Below, one piece after another: positions 15,941 to 22,890 of a DNA stretch of 64,000 nt (its first letter is position 1; each line of letters begins with the position of its first letter). Source of the stretch: Microbulbifer yueqingensis. GTDB taxonomy: Bacteria; Pseudomonadota; Gammaproteobacteria; Pseudomonadales; Cellvibrionaceae. The DNA is taken from NCBI RefSeq assembly GCF_900100355.1, contig NZ_FNFH01000007.1, positions 1 to 64,000 on the forward strand, written 5' to 3'. Under the pieces are notes generated by a model. The model was not told where the DNA came from, did no database searches, and was given only the letters and a program-made list of their open reading frames with translations. The position numbers and the translations under genes are program-made.

Positions 15941-16257
15941 CCATCGGCGGGCCGGTCTGACAGCACCCAGCCGGTGTTGGGCTCCACGCGCAGGAAGCGC
16001 GCGCGCTTGCCGCGGTAGGCGATGACGCTCCAGCGCCCGTTCTCGAATTCCATGGAAGTGATCGGGTGATAGCCGAGGCCGCGCAGGCGGCTGCGGATGG
16101 TGGAGACTTCCAGGGCGATGACATCCGGCTCCTCGCCGTAGAGGTCCTCGCTGTCATAGAGATTGATATTCGGCTCGATCGCGGGGTCGGGGGGGATTGG
16201 CATCGTCAGCCCCCCGGAGAGAAGGATACTGGGCAGGATTCCAGCTAACAGGCTCAT
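15931..16257 (-). CDS. PepSY-like small exported protein
   Basis: This 108-residue protein begins with a hydrophobic segment (LLAGILPSILLSGGLTM) that is a probable signal peptide. It then has a PepSY-like domain: ALEVSTIRSRLRGLGYHPITSMEFENGRWSVIAYRGKR and a closing VEPNTGWVLSDR. PepSY domains are periplasmic and often inhibit or chaperone peptidases. The domain closely resembles the one in the next gene upstream (VDPNTGEVLSD), so the two look like a duplicated pair. The stop lies in a tandem repeat. Confidence 0.7.
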   Translation of the reverse strand: MSLLAGILPSILLSGGLTMPIPPDPAIEPNINLYDSEDLYGEEPDVIALEVSTIRSRLRGLGYHPITSMEFENGRWSVIAYRGKRARFLRVEPNTGWVLSDRPADGRH

Positions 16258-16469
16258 GGCGTACTCCCGGCCATGTGGAAAATACGTTAGTGGTAATGTG
16301 CGCCGGCGCCGGATCCAAGCGGAGTTGCGGAAATCGTGTCAGCAAGGCGTCCAGGGAAGTACGGAGGCGCTGCGCCAGCCGGCGCTACGGGGAAAGAACG
16401 GAGAATAGAAAGGACGGAGAGGGGAAAGCCGGGAGCCGATAGCCGCCGCGGTACCGCGGCGGCCGGGGA

Positions 16470-16739
16470 TCAGTCAGCGGCCTCGTCTGAGAGTACCTCG
16501 CCGGTATTCGGGTCCACCTCCAGCTCGCGTTTCTCGCCGGTCTTGTAGGCCTCGATCTCCCAGTGCTCGTCTACCAGTGTCGCCTCTATGATGGGCTGGT
16601 AACCCTGCTGCTCCAGTTTGGTGAGCAGCATGGAGAGTGCCATGGCGCCGGGAGGCGGCTTGTGCTCGTCCGCCAGCGCGGCCGGTGCGGCAAGGACCGC
16701 AAGCAGGCTGGCCATCAGCAGGTTTCTGGTGGGGTACAT
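16470..16739 (-). CDS. PepSY-domain exported protein
   Basis: This 89-residue protein has a signal peptide (LLMASLLAVLAAPAALA) and a single PepSY domain: MLLTKLEQQGYQPIIEATLVDEHWEIEAYKTGEKRELEVDPNTGEVL. The domain is complete, with the glutamate-rich close typical of the family. It should be periplasmic and may bind a protease or metal. GGAGGA stands upstream of ATG 16739. A 212-base gap separates it from the related gene at 15931-16257; that gap holds no clear gene. Confidence 0.8.
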   Translation of the reverse strand: MYPTRNLLMASLLAVLAAPAALADEHKPPPGAMALSMLLTKLEQQGYQPIIEATLVDEHWEIEAYKTGEKRELEVDPNTGEVLSDEAAD

Positions 16740-16863
16740 GGATTCCTCCTGCGCGGGTGGCCACCGGGGGCCGCAGGCGGCGCCCGGTGGAGGTTGCTGT
16801 ACAGGATGCCCCCGCGAACCGGGCGCTTCCCGAATCGGGTTAATCGGGCATTTGATCGGGCCC

Positions 16864-17382
16864 TTAATCGGGCATAGTGTCGAAACGTTTCTCCATCATG
16901 CTGCACCATTCCTCGCTGCCGCCGTCGGGGCCGTGGGCGCCGTCGCCACCGGTCGCCTTGTCCATGGCCACAAACCACTCGTCACTGCCCGGCTCGGGAA
17001 TGCCATCGGGATACGCTTCATTGAGCTGGTCGCGCTTGCCGGGCATGGCGAGGACTTTCTCGTGCAGCCACACGAACCACTGCTCGGAGCAGGTTTCCAC
17101 CTCGGAGGTGTCGCCCATCTCGGGTGGACCCTCGGTGTCGCCCATGGGGGTGGGCTCGCCATAGAGTTCCTTCTCCGCCGAGATGTCATCCCCGCTCATC
17201 GTGGTGGATCCTTCGTCCCCTTCGCCGGTCTCCCCTTCCTGTGGCGTGGTGCCAATGTCCTCAGTGCTCTGCGCGGGCGTCTCGCGCTCGAGGTCGAGCG
17301 TCTCGCGCCTGTCCTCGTCGTCGCCGCAGCCGGCAAATGCCAGGGGCAGGACGAACGCCAGAAGCGGAAGATAACGGTTCAT
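16864..17382 (-). CDS. Acidic lipoprotein of unknown function
   Basis: This 172-residue protein starts at ATG 17382 and has a lipobox (LAFAGC, residues 16-21), so it should be membrane-anchored. The first half of the mature part is a low-complexity stretch rich in Asp, Glu, Thr and Gly. The C-terminal part has a compact Trp/Cys pattern (ETCSEQWFVWLHEKV and GSEEWCSMMEKRF) that looks like a small disulfide-bonded domain with an internal repeat (SDEWFVAM, SEEWCSMM). No family is recognised. The last codons and stop are followed by near copies of ATGCCCGATTAA. Confidence 0.65.
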   Translation of the reverse strand: MNRYLPLLAFVLPLAFAGCGDDEDRRETLDLERETPAQSTEDIGTTPQEGETGEGDEGSTTMSGDDISAEKELYGEPTPMGDTEGPPEMGDTSEVETCSEQWFVWLHEKVLAMPGKRDQLNEAYPDGIPEPGSDEWFVAMDKATGGDGAHGPDGGSEEWCSMMEKRFDTMPD

Positions 17383-17482
17383 GTTGTCTCCTGGTGCTTT
17401 TACCGATTTCCCCAAGAATAGGATGATTTCTGCGACTTTGCCGAAAAACTGTTCTATGTATATCCGCCGCGGCAGGCAGCAG

Positions 17483-17523
17483 TTGACTTTGTCCGGGGGA
17501 GAAATGAGAATCCTTCTCAAATT
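17483..17523 (+). promoter_or_regulatory. Fur-regulated promoter of the ferric iron transporter
   Basis: TTGACT at 17483-17488 and GAGAAT at 17506-17511 form a sigma-70-like -35/-10 pair, 17 bases apart. A palindrome TGAGAATCCTTCTCA at 17505-17519 overlaps the -10 and fits a Fur box. Iron-loaded Fur bound there would block the promoter, as expected for iron uptake genes. Confidence 0.75.
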
Positions 17524-17552
17524 AAGAATTTGTAACCGAATAGGGAAACTCG
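17524..17552 (+). promoter_or_regulatory. Short leader with ribosome binding site of the iron-binding protein gene
   Basis: The 29 bases before ATG 17553 are AT-rich. They lack a strong Shine-Dalgarno match beyond AGGGAAAC, eight bases upstream of the start, which is the likely ribosome site. Confidence 0.4.
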
Positions 17553-18584
17553 ATGTTTACACGATTTTTCTGCCGCGTTTCCGCCGCTGCGCTGGCACTG
17601 GGTGTGGCTGCGGGCAGTGTTGCTGCCGAGCAGGTCAATATTTACTCCTATCGACAGCCGTTCCTGATCGAACCGGTACTGGACAAGTTCACCGAGGAGA
17701 CCGGTATCGAGACCCGCGTGGTGTACGCCAGCAAGGGCCTGAATGAGCGGCTGCAGCGCGAGGGCCGCAACAGTCCCGCCGACCTGGTGCTGACTTCCAA
17801 CACCAGTAACCTGATGGAGCTGGTCGACAAGGGCCTGACCCAGCCGGTCGACTCCGCGGTACTGGAGGAAAATATCCCGGCGCAGTTCCGCGATCCCGAG
17901 GGACACTGGTTCGGGCTGACCACGCGGGCGCGCCTGATTTATGCCTCCAGGGAACGGGTTGAGCCCGGCGAGATCACCTCCTACGAGGAACTCGCAGACC
18001 CGAAATGGAAGGGGCGCATCTGTACCCGCAGCGGCAAGCACCCGTACAGCCTGTCCCTGATCGCATCGATGATCGCCCACCACGGCGAGGAAAAGACCAA
18101 AGAGTGGCTGGAAGGGGTCAAGGCCAACCTGGCCCGCAAGCCGCAGGGCAATGACCGGGCCCAGGTGAAGGCGATCAGTGAGGGGGTATGCGACCTGTCG
18201 CTCGGCAACAGCTACTACTTTGGCAAGATGATCACCAACACCGAGCAGCCGGAGCAGGTGGACTGGGCCAAGTCGGTCAACCTGGTCTTCCCGAACCAGG
18301 ACGGGCGCGGTACACACATGTTCATCTCTGGCGCGGCCCTGGCCAAGCACGCCCCCAATCGCGAGAATGCGGTCAGGCTGCTGGAATTCCTCTCGGGCGA
18401 GCAGGCGCAGTACCTCTATGCCGAGAAGAACTTCGAGTTCCCGGTGCGCCCCGGTACCGCGCGCTCGGACCTGATCGAGGAGTATATGGGTGAATTCAAG
18501 GAGGATGACCTCAGTCTCACGGAAATTGCCGCCCATGTGCCGGCGGCCTCGCGACTGGTGGATGAGGTCGGCTTCGACTTCTGA
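17553..18584 (+). CDS. fbpA: Ferric iron ABC transporter substrate-binding protein
   Basis: This 343-residue periplasmic protein has a signal peptide (VSAAALALGVAAGSVAA) and begins EQVNIYSYRQPFLIEPVLDKF, typical of FbpA/FutA proteins. The tandem tyrosines that bind Fe(III) are in LGNSYYFGKM at about residue 217. GDGRGTHMF-like NQDGRGTHMFISG is also conserved. A Fur box overlaps its promoter. A terminator-like hairpin separates it from the permease gene 74 bases on, which would keep the binding protein in excess. Confidence 0.93.
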   Translation: MFTRFFCRVSAAALALGVAAGSVAAEQVNIYSYRQPFLIEPVLDKFTEETGIETRVVYASKGLNERLQREGRNSPADLVLTSNTSNLMELVDKGLTQPVDSAVLEENIPAQFRDPEGHWFGLTTRARLIYASRERVEPGEITSYEELADPKWKGRICTRSGKHPYSLSLIASMIAHHGEEKTKEWLEGVKANLARKPQGNDRAQVKAISEGVCDLSLGNSYYFGKMITNTEQPEQVDWAKSVNLVFPNQDGRGTHMFISGAALAKHAPNRENAVRLLEFLSGEQAQYLYAEKNFEFPVRPGTARSDLIEEYMGEFKEDDLSLTEIAAHVPAASRLVDEVGFDF

Positions 18585-18616
18585 CGGGCATAGCGGGCAG
18601 TTTTATTGATCAGAGG

Positions 18617-18644
18617 AGCGCGGTCCCGGCGGACCGCGCTTTTT
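18617..18644 (+). terminator. Intrinsic terminator/attenuator between iron-binding protein and permease
   Basis: AGCGCGGTCC and GGACCGCGCT form a perfect 10-base stem with a 4-base loop, followed by TTTTT. The permease start is only 14 bases after it, so some transcripts must read through. Confidence 0.85.
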
Positions 18645-18657
18645 GCATAAGGTGAGC

Positions 18658-20361
18658 ATGAAGGGAAATTTCTCCACCGCGGGTGCGACCGGCTCCGGGC
18701 GGCTGTGGCTGGTACTGGTGTCTGCTGTCGCACTGCTGGTAGCACTGCCGGTGCTGGCGATCTTCTGGCTGGCGTTGTTCCCCGAGGAAAATATCTGGCC
18801 GCACCTGCTCGATACGGTGCTGTTCCACTATGTCTCGGAAACCCTGGTGCTCGCTGCCGGGGTGAGCCTGCTGACTTTGCTGGGGGGCGTGGCTGCGGCC
18901 TGGCTGGTGACCATGTGCCGTTTTCCCGGCCGGGCTTTCTTCGAATGGGCCCTGTTACTGCCTTTCGCCGTTCCGGCCTACGTGATCGCGTACGTGTATA
19001 CCGACCTGCTGGAATACGCCGGGCCGCTGCAGGGCGCCCTGCGTGACTGGTTCGGCTGGCAGACCGCCCGGGATTACTGGTTCCCGGAAATACGCAGCAT
19101 GGGCGGCGCCATCGCCATGCTGTCACTGGTGCTGTATCCCTACGTCTACATGCTGGCGCGGGCGGCGTTCCTGGAGCAGTGCGGCAGTATCCGTGCGGCC
19201 AGCCGCGCACTGGGCTGCTCGCCCTGGCAGAGCTTCCTGCGCGTGTCCCTGCCGATGGCCCGGCCGGCGATTGCCGTGGGGCTGTCACTGGTGTTGATGG
19301 AAACACTGAACGATTTCGGTACGGTGGATTTCTTTGCCGTGCGCACACTCAGTGTGGGCATCTACGACACCTGGCTGAGCCGTGGCAACCTGGGCGGGGC
19401 AGCCCAGATCGCCTGCAGCACTCTGGTGTTCGTGGTGCTGCTGATCTCCCTCGAGCGCCTGGGCCGCGCGCGGCAGCGCCACTTCGTCCAGTCCCCTGCA
19501 GCCGACCGCGATGCCTACTCCCTGTACGGCACGCGGGCCTGGCTGGCGCACGGTTTCTGCGCACTACTGCTGGTGGGCGGTTTCGGTGTGCCGCTGCTGG
19601 TACTGGGGGGCTATGCCGCGAGCAATTTCTCCAGCTACTGGACCGAGGATTTTATCGGCATTGCCCGCAACAGCTTTTTCCTCTCGGCCGGTGCGGCCTT
19701 TGCAACCGCGCTGCTGGGGCTGGTGCTGGCTTACGGCAAGCGATTGTTCCCCTCGCGTGCGGTCAGGGCGATGGTGGGATTCGCACGGCTGGGCTACGCC
19801 ATGCCGGGGGCGGTGATGGCGATTGGGGTGCTGATTCCCCTGGGCGCTTTCGACAACGCGCTGGACGCCTTTATGCGCAGCCAGTTCGGCATCTCCACCG
19901 GCCTGGTCCTGAGCGGCACCGTGTTTGCGATACTGTTCGCCTACACCGCACGCTTCCTGGCCGTATCTGCCGGGGCCACCGAGACGAGTCTCGACAAGGT
20001 CACCCCGTCGATGGACCGCGCCGCGCACGCGCTGGGCCGCAACAGCTGGCAGACCCTGTGGAGTGTCCACCTGCCGCTGGTGCGGGCGGGATTGCTGAGC
20101 GGTGCGCTGGTGGTGTTCGTGGACTGCATGAAGGAGCTGCCGGCGACCCTGCTGCTGCGCCCGTTCGGCTTCGAGACCCTGGCTACCTACGTGTACCAGT
20201 TTGCCTCCGACGAGATGCTGGAGCGCTCGGCGCTGGGGGCGCTGATGATTGTGCTGGTGGGGCTGTTGCCGGTGATCCTGCTCAGTCGCTCGCTGGGGCG
20301 CGCACGGCGCGAAGGTGCCCGGAGCACGATCCTGCAGGAGACCGAGGCGCCGGCGCTCTGA
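18658..20361 (+). CDS. fbpB: Ferric iron ABC transporter permease (fused two-domain)
   Basis: This 567-residue protein has about twelve membrane helices in two binding-protein-dependent transport domains. The EAA-type loops that contact the ATPase are RAASRALGCSPWQSFLRVSLPMARP at about residues 180-205 and RAAHALGRNSWQTLWSVHLPL at about 458-478. This matches the FbpB/SfuB layout of iron transporters. The start is ATG 18658, with AAGGTGA upstream; the frame opens slightly earlier at a TTG. It is transcribed with the binding protein through an attenuating hairpin. The ATPase gene is next to it but on the other strand. Confidence 0.93.
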   Translation: MKGNFSTAGATGSGRLWLVLVSAVALLVALPVLAIFWLALFPEENIWPHLLDTVLFHYVSETLVLAAGVSLLTLLGGVAAAWLVTMCRFPGRAFFEWALLLPFAVPAYVIAYVYTDLLEYAGPLQGALRDWFGWQTARDYWFPEIRSMGGAIAMLSLVLYPYVYMLARAAFLEQCGSIRAASRALGCSPWQSFLRVSLPMARPAIAVGLSLVLMETLNDFGTVDFFAVRTLSVGIYDTWLSRGNLGGAAQIACSTLVFVVLLISLERLGRARQRHFVQSPAADRDAYSLYGTRAWLAHGFCALLLVGGFGVPLLVLGGYAASNFSSYWTEDFIGIARNSFFLSAGAAFATALLGLVLAYGKRLFPSRAVRAMVGFARLGYAMPGAVMAIGVLIPLGAFDNALDAFMRSQFGISTGLVLSGTVFAILFAYTARFLAVSAGATETSLDKVTPSMDRAAHALGRNSWQTLWSVHLPLVRAGLLSGALVVFVDCMKELPATLLLRPFGFETLATYVYQFASDEMLERSALGALMIVLVGLLPVILLSRSLGRARREGARSTILQETEAPAL

Positions 20362-20373
20362 CCAGGCGCCACG

Positions 20374-21444
20374 TCAGTATGCGTCGGGGGTGAACACCAG
20401 TGGCCGCTCCATGCGCAGGAAAATATCCTGGCCCGGGGCGACATTGACCTGGGGATCCAGACTGGCCTCGATGGTGCGCCCACCGGGCAGCCGGAAGCGG
20501 TAGAGGGCGTCGTCGCCGAGAAAATGCTTCTCCAGCACCTGTACCGCCACCGAGCGGTGGTGCTCGCCGGTCACCAGGTCAGCGCTGCGCACGAAAATAT
20601 CCACCCGGGCACCGGCCGGGCGCGCTGTATCCTCGATCTCCACCTGGCCCAGCTCGGTATCCACCAGGCCCGGCTGGATGACCTTCCCCCGCAGGAGGTT
20701 GCCATCGCTGACGATACGCGCCACCCCGGTGGTGGCGGGCGCGCCGTAAACCATTTCCGGGGTGTCCCACTGCCGCAGGCGCCCATCGGTGATGACGCCA
20801 ATCAGGTCGCCGGCGATAAACGCCTCATTGCGGTCGTGGGTCACAATCAGGGCGGAGGTTCCGGTTTCGCGCAGTATGTGTCGTACCTCGCCGGCGAGCC
20901 GGCGACGCAGTTCGGTGTCCAGGTTGGAAAAAGGCTCATCCATCAGCAGCAGGCGCGGTTTTGGGGCCAGGGACCTGGCCAGGGCCACGCGCTGCTGCTG
21001 GCCGCCGGATAGCTGGTGAGGATAGTGATCGCCATAGTCGCGCAGCCCTACCAGGTCCAGCATTTCGCCGATGCGCGCCCGGCGCTCGTCGCGGGCGAGG
21101 CCTCGCAGGCCAAAGGCCAGGTTCTGGGCCACCGAGAGGTGCGGAAACAGCGCGTAGTCCTGGAACACGACCCCGATCTGGCGCTTTTCCGGTGCCAGTG
21201 CCGAGCCCGTGTCCGCAATTACCTTGCCACCCAGGGAAATACTGCCGCGGTATATTGGCTGGAAGCCGGCGATCGCATGCAGCAGGGTGGTCTTGCCGCA
21301 GCCGCTGGCACCCAGCAGGCAGCCGATCTCGCCCTCCTGCAGGTCCAGTGACACCGATTCCAGGACTACGCGATCGCCGTAGCGGCATTCCAGCTCAGAG
21401 ATTTGCAATAACGGCTGCACACTGCTTATTCCAAAAAAATTCAT
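20374..21444 (-). CDS. fbpC: Ferric iron ABC transporter ATP-binding protein
   Basis: This 356-residue ATPase has Walker A GASGCGKTT (about residue 45), Q-loop VVFQDYALFP, signature LSGGQQQRVALARS, Walker B LLLMDEP and switch His VTHDRNEA. A C-terminal TOBE-like domain runs from about 255 (NLLRGKVIQPG). This fits FbpC. It is encoded convergently to the permease with 12 bases between stops, so it cannot share the Fur-controlled promoter. It lies 43 bases downstream of bioA on the same strand, and its own promoter was not identified. Confidence 0.92.
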   Translation of the reverse strand: MNFFGISSVQPLLQISELECRYGDRVVLESVSLDLQEGEIGCLLGASGCGKTTLLHAIAGFQPIYRGSISLGGKVIADTGSALAPEKRQIGVVFQDYALFPHLSVAQNLAFGLRGLARDERRARIGEMLDLVGLRDYGDHYPHQLSGGQQQRVALARSLAPKPRLLLMDEPFSNLDTELRRRLAGEVRHILRETGTSALIVTHDRNEAFIAGDLIGVITDGRLRQWDTPEMVYGAPATTGVARIVSDGNLLRGKVIQPGLVDTELGQVEIEDTARPAGARVDIFVRSADLVTGEHHRSVAVQVLEKHFLGDDALYRFRLPGGRTIEASLDPQVNVAPGQDIFLRMERPLVFTPDAY

Positions 21445-21487
21445 TTAACCGGGGGGAGGTGGCCCGCTCCTGTTGTAGCGGAGCGGT

Positions 21488-22759
21488 TCAGGCCGGCCCG
21501 CCGAGGACTTCCACCATCGCCGATGTCAGCTGCCCGAGTTCATCGGGGCTGATGATATAGGGCGGCATGGCATAGACCAGCCGCCCGAAGGGCCGCAGCC
21601 ACACACCGCGCGCGATCAGTTCCTCCTGAACCCGTTTCATGTCCACCGGCTGCTTCATCTCCACGACACCGATGGCCCCGAGGCAGCGCACATCCGCCAC
21701 GGCTTCCCTGTCGGCCAGCGGCGCCAGCTCTTCACGCAACTGCCGCTCGATCCCGTCGACCCGCTCCTTCCAGGGACCCGAGAGCAGCAGGTCGATGCTG
21801 GCATTGGAGACGGCGCAGGCCAGCGGGTTGCCCATGAAAGTGGGACCGTGCATGAATACCCCGGCCTCGCCCCGGCAGATGCCATCGGCCACCCGATCGG
21901 TGCAGAGGGTGGCTGCCAGGGTCATGGTGCCCCCCGTCAGGGCCTTGCCGAGGGTGAGAATGTCGGGGCTGATGCCGGCGTGCTCGCAGGCAAAGAGTTT
22001 GCCGCTGCGCCCGAAGCCGGTTGCGATTTCGTCGGCGATCAGCAGCAGGTCGTACTCGTCACAGAGATCACGGACCCGCTGCAGGTACTCCGGGGAGTAA
22101 AAGCGCATGCCGCCGGCGCCCTGGACGATCGGCTCGAGGATTACCGCGGCCAGCTGATGGTGGTTTTCCTCCACGAGCCGACGCATCCCGGCGATATCTT
22201 CCTCCGCACAGGCCTGGTCGAATTTCGCCTGCGGGGCCGGGGCAAACAGGTGCGGGGTCAGGTGGCTGGCAAACAGGTGGTGCATACCCGTGACCGGGTC
22301 GCAGGTGGCCATGGCCCCGAAAGTATCGCCATGGTAGCCGTTGCGCAGCGCCAGCAGCCGGGTCTTGTCGCCCTTGCCCTGCGACTGCCAGAACTGCAAG
22401 GCCATTTTGATCGCGACTTCCACTGACACCGATCCCGAGTCGGCGAGGAATACCCGCTGCAACGGCCCCGGGGTGATCTCGACCAGCCTACGGCCCAGCT
22501 CGATGGCGGGCTCGTGGGTGAGGCCGCCGAACATCACGTGGGACATTTTCTCCATCTGCTCGCGGGCGGCGCGGTTCAGCTCGGGCACGTTGTAGCCGTG
22601 CAGGGCGCACCACCAGGACGACATGCCGTCGATCAGCCCGCGGCCATCCTCAAGGTAAAAACGCACCCCCTCGGCGCGCTCGACCGGGTATACCGGCGGC
22701 GGGTCTATCAGGGAGGAATAGGGGTGCCAGATATGTTCGCGGTCGAAATCCAGGTCCAT
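21488..22759 (-). CDS. bioA: Adenosylmethionine-8-amino-7-oxononanoate aminotransferase
   Basis: BioA makes 7,8-diaminononanoate from KAPA with S-adenosylmethionine as amino donor, in biotin synthesis. It is PLP-dependent class III: IADEIATGFGRSG holds the conserved Asp and DILTLGKALTGG the lysine that binds PLP. The BioA-specific start region is IWHPYSS and DGMSSWWCALHGYN. The length is 423 residues from ATG 22759, and the frame runs further upstream without sense. The other biotin genes are not in this window. Confidence 0.95.
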   Translation of the reverse strand: MDLDFDREHIWHPYSSLIDPPPVYPVERAEGVRFYLEDGRGLIDGMSSWWCALHGYNVPELNRAAREQMEKMSHVMFGGLTHEPAIELGRRLVEITPGPLQRVFLADSGSVSVEVAIKMALQFWQSQGKGDKTRLLALRNGYHGDTFGAMATCDPVTGMHHLFASHLTPHLFAPAPQAKFDQACAEEDIAGMRRLVEENHHQLAAVILEPIVQGAGGMRFYSPEYLQRVRDLCDEYDLLLIADEIATGFGRSGKLFACEHAGISPDILTLGKALTGGTMTLAATLCTDRVADGICRGEAGVFMHGPTFMGNPLACAVSNASIDLLLSGPWKERVDGIERQLREELAPLADREAVADVRCLGAIGVVEMKQPVDMKRVQEELIARGVWLRPFGRLVYAMPPYIISPDELGQLTSAMVEVLGGPA

Positions 22760-22804
22760 AAATCGGTCTTTTGCCCGCCGAGGCGGGCGTTGGTTTATTC
22801 TTCC

Positions 22805-22874
22805 GTAGGAGCGGCCGCTGGCCACGATCCCCCGTGCCGGAAAGCATATGGTCGCGGCCAGCGGCCGCTCCTAC
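22805..22874. repeat. REP-like paired palindromes (REPIN-type)
   Basis: GTAGGAGCGGCCGCTGGCC at 22805-22823 recurs as its exact reverse complement at 22856-22874, with a 32-base spacer. Each arm is itself palindromic around GCGGCCGC. The GTAGGAGCGGC head is like the REP sequences of pseudomonads. The element lies between two genes on the same strand. No REP-associated tyrosine transposase gene is in the window. Confidence 0.75.
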
Positions 22875-22890
22875 CGGCGATACGATTCTA

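Noticed and set aside
18643-18657. TTG start for the iron permease within the terminator T-run
   Set aside because: ATG 18658 has AAGGTGA at proper distance and gives a normal N-terminus.
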